A DNA stretch of 64,000 nt from Pseudorhodobacter antarcticus (GTDB taxonomy: Bacteria; Pseudomonadota; Alphaproteobacteria; Rhodobacterales; Rhodobacteraceae), in assembly GCF_900110135.1 (NCBI RefSeq), contig NZ_FOCO01000010.1, forward strand, positions 1-64,000, given 5' to 3'. The notes below the pieces were generated by a model. That model saw only the letters and a list, made by a program, of their open reading frames with translations, searched no databases and was not told where the DNA came from. Both the position numbers and the translations under genes were made by a program. Below are positions 57,626 through 64,000 of this stretch, piece after piece (the stretch's first letter is position 1; each line of letters opens with the position of its first letter).

Positions 57626-58626
57626 GCCGCCCCCCGCAGCAGGCTGGCCACATCCAGCATCCGGTTGGAAAATCCCCATTCGTTGTCATACCAGCCAAAC
57701 ACCCGCAGCATCCCCCCCGCCGTTATCCGCGTTTCTGGGCAGGCCATCACAATGCTTTCGCGCCGCATCCGCAAATCGGTCGATACCAGCGCACGGTCCG
57801 TCGCCCCAATCACGCCGCCCCCGACAGAGCTGGCAGCCGCGCGAAACGCATCATTCACCGCCGCGACGCTTGGCACCCTCTGCGTCATCACCGCCAAATC
57901 CACAGCCGAGACACTGACCACAGGCACCCGCACCGCCGACCCTTCAATCCGCCCCGCCAAATCTGGCAACACATGGTCCAGCAACCGCTGCGCCGATGTG
58001 GTCGTGGGCACCATGGAAACCGCGGCCGCCCGGCTGCGCGCAAAATCGGCGGCAGGTGCATCGACCGTGGGCTGGCTGCCGGTATAGCAGTGAATGGTGG
58101 TCATCGACCCCGTCACAACCCCCCATTCGCGGTCAATCAACGCCACCAACGGGGCCAGCGCATTGGTCGTGCAGGATGCATTGGACAATATCCGGTGCGC
58201 GCGCAGATCAAGCCCCGCCTCATTCGCGCCCATCACCACCGTGTAATCCGCCGCCTGCGATGGACCCGATACCAGCACCCGTGCTGCCCCCGCCCGCAAA
58301 CCCCGCGCGGCCATTTCGCGCCCATCCGCGCGGCCCGTACATTCCATCACCAAATCCACGCCCCGCAGATCAAGCGTCGAAATATCGCGCGCGCGGTGCA
58401 AGGGTATGCGCCGCCCGTCCACGTTCAGGCCCGCATCATCTAGGGAAATCACCCCGCGCCACGGCCCAAAAATGCTGTCAAATTCAAACAGATACGCGCA
58501 CATATCGGCGGCGGCGATGTCATTGATCCCCACCACTTCCAGCCCCGGCCAACGGTCCGGCCCCTGCAAAAACGCCCGCAACACCGACCGCCCGATACGC
58601 CCGAACCCGTTGATGAATATCCGCAT
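57622..58626 (-). CDS. Glyceraldehyde-3-phosphate dehydrogenase-like protein (divergent)
   Basis: A 334-residue protein of the GAPDH fold: FINGFGRIGRSVLRAFL (about residues 4-20), SNASCTTN with catalytic Cys (about 150), TTIHCYT with catalytic His (about 177), ARAAAVSMVPTTT and WYDNEWGFSNRMLD at the C-terminus. Several positions of the glycolytic enzyme differ (SQPTVDAP instead of DQKVLDxPH), so it could instead be an erythrose-4-phosphate or other aldose-phosphate dehydrogenase. The kinase gene follows with an ATGA overlap, and no other glycolytic genes are near. Confidence 0.83.
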   Translation of the reverse strand: MRIFINGFGRIGRSVLRAFLQGPDRWPGLEVVGINDIAAADMCAYLFEFDSIFGPWRGVISLDDAGLNVDGRRIPLHRARDISTLDLRGVDLVMECTGRADGREMAARGLRAGAARVLVSGPSQAADYTVVMGANEAGLDLRAHRILSNASCTTNALAPLVALIDREWGVVTGSMTTIHCYTGSQPTVDAPAADFARSRAAAVSMVPTTTSAQRLLDHVLPDLAGRIEGSAVRVPVVSVSAVDLAVMTQRVPSVAAVNDAFRAAASSVGGGVIGATDRALVSTDLRMRRESIVMACPETRITAGGMLRVFGWYDNEWGFSNRMLDVASLLRGAA

Positions 58627-58730
58627 AGGATTGCCCCCCGTTTGGCGCAGTCTGACCACGCGGGGGGCAGGGGTTCAACTGGCGATACGCGCAAAACTTG
58701 TATCAGTCACAATTCGCCTGAACCGCCGCC

Positions 58731-58928
58731 CTAAACCACCTCTGCCGGAAATCCCACCTTGGCCAGCGCCGCAATCACGGCGGCATCGGCCACCGCCGAT
58801 GTCACATCCGCCCGCCGCGCCGCCATATCCACCACAACAACCGCCTGCGGGTCCAGCGTAAAAACCGCCCCTTCCACTGCCGCTTTGCAATGTCCACAAC
58901 TCATATCGGGAATCGAGAATTCTGTCAT
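58731..58928 (-). CDS. Heavy-metal-associated (CopZ-like) copper chaperone
   Basis: A 65-residue single HMA domain: FSIPDMSCGHCKAAVEGAV has the CxxC metal site (MSCGHC), followed by the typical beta-alpha-beta pattern ending EVV. It should carry Cu(I) in the cytoplasm and hand it to a P1B ATPase. It is divergent from the copA remnant and, unlike copA, looks intact. The frame upstream to 58985 is not used. Confidence 0.86.
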   Translation of the reverse strand: MTEFSIPDMSCGHCKAAVEGAVFTLDPQAVVVVDMAARRADVTSAVADAAVIAALAKVGFPAEVV

Positions 58929-59008
58929 ATCGCCTCCTGTTTCGCCCCTTACTGCACCTTCCCGCCATGGGAAGATCAAGCGCAAAATGGGCCGCCGAAA
59001 TTAGCCCC

Positions 59009-59039
59009 TTGACCTTCGTGTGACTGGAACCCCCAAGGT
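59009..59039 (+). promoter_or_regulatory. CueR/MerR-type promoter upstream of copA
   Basis: TTGACC (59009-59014) is followed by a 19-bp spacer and CAAGGT (59034-59039). The long spacer is characteristic of MerR-family metal promoters. Inside it TTC...CTGGAA matches the known copper-type operator, while the right half reads GGAACCCC instead of a good GGAAGGT. The gene for a CueR-like activator is downstream at 61476. The GTG at 59020 lies inside this site and is therefore not the copA start. Confidence 0.55.
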
Positions 59040-59070
59040 GCAAGGTGAAAGTGAGGGCGCAATCGCCACA

Positions 59071-61479
59071 ATGACATTCTCGGTGCAAGGCATGACCTGC
59101 GGCGCTTGCGTGGACCGGGTGGAACACATCTTGTCAGGGGTTGATGGGGCGGGCCGCGCCACCACCAACCTTGCCAATAACACCGCCACCGTGGCGGGCG
59201 GCGCCGCCCCTGCCATTGCGGACGCCTTGGCAAATGCAGGCTTTGCCGCCGCCGCCGACACCGTAACGCTGCATATCGACGGGATGACCTGCGCATCCTG
59301 CGTTGGCCGGGTGGAACGCGCCGTCACCAGCCTGCCGGGCGTGCTGACATCACAGGTCAACCTTGCCACCGAAACCGCACAGGTGCAATTTCTGCACGGG
59401 GGCACTGACACCAGCACCCTGATCGCCGCGATTGCAGGCCAAGGATATGCAGCGAAATCCCAAACCCAAACCACGGCCAAAACCGACACCATCACGCGGC
59501 TGCAGACCCAACTCCTCATTGCCATCACCCTCGCGCTGCCGGTGTTTATATTGGAAATGGGCGGCCACGCCGTTCCCGCATTTCACCATTACATCATGGC
59601 CACCATTGGCATGCAGACCAGCTGGTTGATCCAATTTGCCCTAACCACCGCCATCCTGCTTGGGCCGGGCCGAGTGTTTTATACCCGTGGCTAGGCGTCC
59701 TTGCGCCACAAAGCGCCCGACATGAACGCTTTGGTTATGATCGGCACCGCTGCCGCCTACAGCTTCTCGCTGATCGCCACCTTCCTGCCCCATCTTTTGC
59801 CCGCCCCAGCCCACGCGGTGTATTTTGAGGCGGCAGCCGTCATCGTCACCCTCATCTTGATGGGCCGCTGGATGGAAGCGCGGGCCAAAGGCCGCACTTG
59901 GGCCGCGATCGCCCGCCTGATAGGCCTTTCCCCCAAAACCGCCCGCGTTGAACGGGATGGCGAAATCCTGGATCTGCCATTGGCCGAGGTTGTAGTCGGT
60001 GACATCTTGCACCTGCGCCCTGGTGAGAAAATCGCGGTCGATGGCACGGTCACAGATGGCCAGAGCTATGTCGACGAAAGCATGTTGACCGTAGAGGCAG
60101 CAGCGATCGCCAAAAACACCGGCGACACCACTACCGGCGGCACGGTCAACGGCACGGGCGCGCTGACCTATCGCGCGATGCGGGTTGGGGGCGACATGAT
60201 GTTGGCCCAGATCATCCGCATGGTGGAACAGGCCCAAGGCGCGCGCTTGCCCGTCCAAGACCTTGTGAACCGCATCACCGGCTGGTTTATTCCCGCCGTC
60301 CTTGCCGCCGCCGCCTTGACCGTGGCGGTCTGGGTCATCTTTGGCCCCGCCCCCGCGCTGACCCATGCCTTGGTCGCGGGCGTTGCGGTCCTCATCATCG
60401 CCTACCCCCGTGCGATGGGCTTTGCGGTGCCCGTCTCCATCATGGTCGGCACCGGGCGCGCCGCCGATCTGGGCGTGCTGTTTCGGCGCGGTGACGCCCT
60501 GCAATCGCTGCAATCGGTAGATATTATCGCGTTTGATAAAACTGGCACACTCACCGTTGGCCGCCCGGAAATGACCGATTTCATCCTCGCGCAGGGGTTT
60601 GATGGCAATACCGTCCTGGCGCGCATCGCCGCCGTAGAGGCGAAATCCGAACACCCTATAGCCACCGCAATCACGCGCGCCGCCACCGACCGCGGCCTCG
60701 ACCTGCCGCCCGCGTTTGATTTCACCTCTCACACCGGGTTGGGCATCGCGGCCCAAGTCGCAGGGCAGCGTATCCTCATCGGTTCCGCCCGCTTTATGAC
60801 CAGCGAAGGGGTTGATCCCGCCCCGCTTGGCAAAGCCGCCGAAACCCTTGCCAATGACGGTAAACCCCCAATTTTTGCCGCGCTTAACGGCCAAATCGCC
60901 GCTGTGATCGGTGTCGCCGACCCCATAAAACCCGGCACGGTAGAGGCGATTGCGCAACTGCGCGCAATGGGCCTGAGGTTGGTCATGATATCGGGTGATA
61001 ACAAGGCCACCGCCCACATCATCGCCGCCACGCTGAGCATCACTGAAGTGGTCGCCGAAGTTCTCCCCGCTGGCAAAGTCGCCGCCTTGGACGCTTTGCG
61101 CGCAACAGGCGAAAGCCTTGCCTTTGTTGGGGATGGCATTAATGACGCCCCCGCCCTTGCCGCCGCAGATGTCGGTGTGGCCATCGGCACCGGCACCGAT
61201 GTCGCAATTGAAGCGGCGGATGTGGTCCTTATGTCGGGCGATCTGCGCGGCGTTGTCGGGGCGCTGGCGATCAGCCGCGCCACCATGCGTAACATCAAAC
61301 AAAACCTGTTCTGGGCCTTCGGCTATAACGCCGCGCTGATCCCGGTTGCGGCGGGCGCGCTATACCCGATTTGGGGCCTTCAATTGTCGCCCATGCTGGC
61401 GGCGGGGGCGATGGCGCTGTCATCAGTGTTCGTCCTTACCAACGCGCTGCGTCTGCGCTGGGTCGGGGGGCCGACATGA
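59071..61479 (+). pseudogene. copA: Copper-transporting P-type ATPase, disrupted and motif-depleted
   Basis: The full frame would encode an 802-residue Cu(I) P1B-ATPase: two HMA domains (MTCGAC and MTCASC, residues 8-13 and about 78-83), eight membrane helices, APDMNALV, DKTGT (D489), SEHP and GDGINDAPALAAADVGVAIG. An in-frame TAG at codon 208 (59692-59694) cuts it just before TM helix 3/4; the usual residue there is likely Trp (GW[AP]SLR). Downstream the ion-binding CPC reads Y445-P-R447 and the TGE dephosphorylation loop reads TVE (340-342). These changes mark decay or a radical change of function. It overlaps cueR (ATGA). Confidence 0.88.
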
Positions 61480-61883
61480 ACATCAAAGACGCCGTCGGCC
61501 GCGCAAACCTGCCCGCCAAAATCATCCACTATTATGAGGATGTGGGCCTAATCCGCCCCCTGCGCGACCCCAACGGCTACCGCGTTTCCCGCGACAGCGA
61601 CGTTCACAAACTTGGCTTTCTGGGCCGCGCCCGCGCGCTTGGCTTCACGATTAAAGATTGCCGCGTGCTGTTATCATTGTATGAGGACAAAGCCCGCGCC
61701 AGTGCCGATGTCAAAGACATCGCGCAACGCCACCTCGATCAAATCACTCAAAAAATCAACGCGTTACAAGCTATGCAAGACACCCTGTCGCATCTGGTGA
61801 CCACTTGCCACGGCGACACCCGCCCCGAGTGTCCCATCCTCGCCGATCTGGCACCCGCAATCCCCTCGGGCCAAAACAGGTAG
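61476..61883 (+). CDS. cueR: CueR-like MerR-family copper regulator
   Basis: A 135-residue regulator with the MerR helix-turn-helix (AKIIHYYEDVGLIRPLRDPNGYRV, about residues 14-37), a dimerisation coiled coil and the copper-binding loop CHGDTRPECPIL with both cysteines (about 109-120). CueR binds Cu(I) and activates copA-type promoters. It is translated in overlap with the end of copA (ATGA), so it is still expected to be made even though copA is disrupted. Its stop codon lies inside the start of a palindromic repeat. Confidence 0.88.
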   Translation: MNIKDAVGRANLPAKIIHYYEDVGLIRPLRDPNGYRVSRDSDVHKLGFLGRARALGFTIKDCRVLLSLYEDKARASADVKDIAQRHLDQITQKINALQAMQDTLSHLVTTCHGDTRPECPILADLAPAIPSGQNR

Positions 61884-61948
61884 GTATTTAAGCCAAGACG
61901 AATGGCAGGGCACACGTCCTTTGCCCATTCGTCTTGGTCCAAATACCT
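61882..61948. repeat. Near-perfect inverted pair of the AGGTATTT..CCAA motif
   Basis: The left arm AGGTATTTAAGCCAAGACGA... (61882-61905) and the right arm, whose reverse complement begins AGGTATTTGGACCAAGACGA (61925-61948), agree at 21 of 24 positions with a 19-bp loop. It sits between convergent genes, its first bases belonging to the cueR stop codon. It could act as a bidirectional terminator or be a dispersed repeat. Single copies are at 18060, 26640 and, as a variant, 43882. Confidence 0.75.
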
Positions 61949-61960
61949 AACTTGCCGCCT

Positions 61961-62992
61961 TCAGCCGCCGCGCACCGCGTCAATCATGCGCGACACGTTG
62001 TCGGGGTCCGCCTCAGGCGTGATCCCGTGCCCAAGGTTGAAAATATGCGGCCCTTTGGAAAACGCTTTCACAATCCGGCGGGTTTCATCGACCAAATCCT
62101 GGCCGCCCGTCACCATATGATGCGATGCAAGGTTGCCCTGCACGCATCCATCTACCTGCACATGCTGCGCCGCCCATTCCGGCGTCACTGAATTGTCCAG
62201 CGCCACGCAATCGGCCCCGGTTGCGCGGGCAAAGCCGATATAGCCGTCGCCACCTTCGCGCGGAAACGCGATGATCGGCAAATTGGGGTGGCGTGCTTTC
62301 AACTCTGCGATAATCCGCTTGGCAGGTAGCAGCGCGAAATCGTGGAAATCGGCACCCTTCAGGCTGCCTGCCCAACTGTCAAACAGCTTTACCACTTCGG
62401 CCCCGGCGCGCACTTGGGCATCCAAATACTCAATCGTGCCGTCGGTAATCCGGTCAATCAGTGCCACAAACGCCACGCGGTCGGTGTCTTTCAACTTATG
62501 CGCGGGCGCTTGGTCCGGGGTGCCGCGCCCGGCGACCATATAGGTGGCAACCGTCCACGGCGCACCTGCAAACCCGATCAGGGTCGTTTGCGGCGGCAAT
62601 TCGCGCGCCAAAATCTTGACGGTTTCATACACCGGGGCCAACGTCTCGTGGATATCGCTGGTGGGCCGCAGCGCCTGCACCCCCGCCATATCGGTGATGG
62701 TCGACAGGCGCGGCCCCTCGCCGGTCACAAACCACAAATCCGCGCCCATCGCTTGGGGCAACAGCAAAATATCGGCAAACAAAATCGCCGCATCAAACCC
62801 ATAACGCCGGATCGGCTGCAACGTCACCTCGGCCGCCAATTCGGGGTTATAGCACAGCTTCAAAAAATCCCCCGCTTGCGCCCGCGTCGCGCGATATTCC
62901 GGCAAATAGCGCCCTGCTTGCCGCATCATCCAGATCGGCGGCGTTGCTTGTGTTTCGCCGCGCAGCGCACGCAGGATGGTTTTCTCGGTCAT
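61961..62992 (-). CDS. hemE: Uroporphyrinogen decarboxylase
   Basis: HemE decarboxylates uroporphyrinogen III to coproporphyrinogen III in heme synthesis. The 343-residue protein has [17 protein letters not shown] (about residues 18-34), [12 protein letters not shown] with catalytic Asp (about 71-82), [13 protein letters not shown] (about 140-152), and LFDSWAGSL (about 205-213). GGGAG lies at normal spacing before the ATG at 62992. A longer open frame to 63367 runs antisense to hemC and is not real. Divergent from hemC, an arrangement I recall from other Rhodobacterales. Confidence 0.95.
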   Translation of the reverse strand: MTEKTILRALRGETQATPPIWMMRQAGRYLPEYRATRAQAGDFLKLCYNPELAAEVTLQPIRRYGFDAAILFADILLLPQAMGADLWFVTGEGPRLSTITDMAGVQALRPTSDIHETLAPVYETVKILARELPPQTTLIGFAGAPWTVATYMVAGRGTPDQAPAHKLKDTDRVAFVALIDRITDGTIEYLDAQVRAGAEVVKLFDSWAGSLKGADFHDFALLPAKRIIAELKARHPNLPIIAFPREGGDGYIGFARATGADCVALDNSVTPEWAAQHVQVDGCVQGNLASHHMVTGGQDLVDETRRIVKAFSKGPHIFNLGHGITPEADPDNVSRMIDAVRGG

Positions 62993-63113
62993 TTGCTTCT
63001 CCCTTATCATCCTCCCTTGACTTCCAACTTGGCGCGCGCTTGTCAATATGACATGACACATCGCTGCCAATCTATCGTTGAAAACGTCCCGCCGTGCCGC
63101 TAGGAACCTGACC
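62993..63113. promoter_or_regulatory. Divergent hemE/hemC promoter region
   Basis: A 121-bp gap with TTGAC (63017-63021) and GTCAA (63042-63046), which gives a TTGAC-type -35 candidate on both strands. No convincing -10 partners the plus-strand copy. ATGACATGACACAT adds a short direct repeat. A regulator such as FnrL might act here, but the sites do not match an FNR box. Confidence 0.35.
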
Positions 63114-64000
63114 ATGACACATCCGCTTCCCTCCCCCACCCGCCCGCTGCGCATCGGCACCCGCGGCTCCCCCCTCGCCCTATGGCAAGCACATGAGGTG
63201 CGGCGCTGCCTGATGGCCGCCCATGATTTGCCCATGGACGCGTTTGATGTGGTGGTGATCAAGGTCACTGGCGACATGATCCAAGACCGCGCGTTAAAAG
63301 ATATTGGCGGCAAGGGCCTGTTCACCCGCGAGATCGAGGAGGCCCTGCTGGACGGTGGCATCGACATCGCCGTTCATTCGGTGAAAGACATGCCGACCCA
63401 GCAGCCTGCGGGCCTTACGCTGAACTGCTACCTGCCGCGCCAAGACGTGCGTGATGCCTTCGTCTCCCCCGGTGTCGCCGCGCTGGCCGATCTGCCGCGC
63501 GGCGCCACTGTCGGCTCCAGCAGTTTGCGCCGCCGCGCGCAACTGGCGCTCAAGCGGCCCGACCTCAATCTGGTCGAATTTCGCGGCAACGTGCAAACCC
63601 GCATGAAAAAGCTGGAGGATGGCGTGGCTGTGGCCACCTTCCTTGCCATGGCCGGCCTGAACCGGTTGGAAATGTCCCACGTCGCCCGCCACGCCGTGGC
63701 ACCAGAGGATATGCTGCCCGCCGTGGCCCAAGGGGCCATTGGCATTGAACGCCGCGACAATGATGCCCCCGTGATTGCCTTGCTCGACGCCATTCACTGC
63801 ACCCCCACCGGCCAGCGCGTCACGGCGGAACGTGCGTTTCTGGCCGAACTCGATGGGTCTTGCGAAACCCCCATTGCCGCGCTGGCAATCCTCGAAGGTG
63901 ATCAAATCTGGCTGCGCGGCGAAATCCTGCGCCCCGATGGCTCGCAATCGCTGGCAGATGATATTCGCGGTCCCATCGCAGAAGGCCCCGAACTGGGCCG
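63114..64000 (+). CDS. hemC: Hydroxymethylbilane synthase (3' end outside window)
   Basis: HemC polymerises four porphobilinogen units into hydroxymethylbilane. The first 295 residues are visible: [19 protein letters not shown] (about residues 12-30), [29 protein letters not shown] (about 66-95), [11 protein letters not shown] (about 135-145), [14 protein letters not shown] (about 156-169) and the cofactor-binding cysteine in [12 protein letters not shown] (Cys250). The ATG at 63114 has AGGA eight bases upstream. The frame is open to the window end, so the final residues are missing only because the sequence stops. Divergent from hemE. Confidence 0.94.
   Translation, partial: MTHPLPSPTRPLRIGTRGSPLALWQAHEVRRCLMAAHDLPMDAFDVVVIKVTGDMIQDRALKDIGGKGLFTREIEEALLDGGIDIAVHSVKDMPTQQPAGLTLNCYLPRQDVRDAFVSPGVAALADLPRGATVGSSSLRRRAQLALKRPDLNLVEFRGNVQTRMKKLEDGVAVATFLAMAGLNRLEMSHVARHAVAPEDMLPAVAQGAIGIERRDNDAPVIALLDAIHCTPTGQRVTAERAFLAELDGSCETPIAALAILEGDQIWLRGEILRPDGSQSLADDIRGPIAEGPELG

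Noticed and set aside
57082-58443. 453-codon plus-strand frame across the kinase and GAPDH genes
   Set aside because: Arg/Pro/His-rich shadow; the minus-strand GAPDH has SNASCTTN and the kinase a P-loop.
59692-59694. TAG in copA as a pyrrolysine codon
   Set aside because: No pyl genes are seen, the protein family does not use pyrrolysine, and the MttB family gene in the window lacks an in-frame TAG. A Trp to stop mutation is simpler.
59641-61302. 553-codon open frame antisense to copA
   Set aside because: GC-rich codon bias leaves long antisense frames open; the plus-strand frame has clear P-type ATPase motifs, and the antisense product is glycine-rich without recognisable domains.
63017-63046. 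FNR-type box between hemE and hemC
   Set aside because: The TTGAC and GTCAA halves are 20 bp apart, not four, so the site does not match an FNR consensus.

Overview
The window looks like a chromosomal stretch of an alphaproteobacterium of the order Rhodobacterales (Roseobacter/Rhodobacter type). The base composition is GC-rich. Several neighbourhoods are ones I associate with that order: rpmH-rnpA-yidD with yidC-MOSC-engB, pyrB-pyrC-plsY, divergent hemE/hemC, a pleD-like cyclase divergent from a DUF3572 gene, a DUF6455 protein, and a trimethylamine methyltransferase family gene. No rRNA, CRISPR array, prophage or integrative element is visible. The only clear mobile DNA is the right end of an IS5-family element at the left edge and a 107-bp MITE-like inverted-repeat element near 40.3 kb.

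Layout. 1-342: end of an IS. 522-3220: rsmE, a membrane protein and gshA (minus strand), divergent from ubiA. 4258-10779: an OmpA-type protein, a small coiled-coil membrane protein, a DsbD-alpha-like periplasmic protein, a YqgE-family protein, a D,D-carboxypeptidase with a SPOR domain, and a HAD phosphatase. 10865-16088: clpS, an RsmC-like methyltransferase, an atypical SDR, two lipoproteins (one an M48 protease), and DUF2254 and DUF6455 proteins. 16121-19706: the pyrB operon, with two small membrane proteins between pyrB and a dihydroorotase-like gene that lacks its metal ligands. 19815-26612: UDG-like, LysE and moaB genes, then an RND adaptor and permease. 26670-34431: alpha/beta hydrolase, gabD, a PG-binding repeat protein, cspA, a TerB gene, two unknown genes, and an ECF sigma-vWA pair. 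34495-43825: SDR, engB, MOSC, yidC, an EAL phosphodiesterase, yidD, rnpA, rpmH, and a TVP38/flavoprotein pair. 43900-49747: an orphan histidine kinase, tRNA-Arg(ACG), the MttB family gene, a HAD gene, DUF3572 and the diguanylate cyclase. 49744-58928: a sigma/anti-sigma/CpxP-like operon beside a broken EF-hand gene, DUF983, Nudix, DMT transporter, desaturase, lipocalin, lipoprotein, aldo/keto reductase, kinase-GAPDH pair, and a CopZ-like chaperone. 59071-64000: a decayed copA, an intact cueR-like gene, hemE, and the start of hemC.

The most notable signals are gene decay and non-catalytic paralogues. copA carries an in-frame amber codon, its ion-binding CPC motif reads YPR and its TGE loop reads TVE, while its copper chaperone and CueR-type regulator look intact. 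The EF-hand gene has a TAA exactly at position 12 of its fourth calcium loop, followed by 32 further open codons. The pyrC neighbour of pyrB lacks the HxH metal ligands and the catalytic Asp, as expected of a structural partner of aspartate transcarbamoylase. One SDR lacks the YxxxK lysine. An EAL gene and the MITE-like element lie between yidD and yidC. A short motif (AGGTATTTnnnCCAA) recurs at four intergenic sites, once as a near-perfect 67-bp inverted repeat. I did not find a convincing wholly new multi-gene system. The ECF sigma-vWA pair next to a TerB gene is the best candidate for a poorly described signalling unit.
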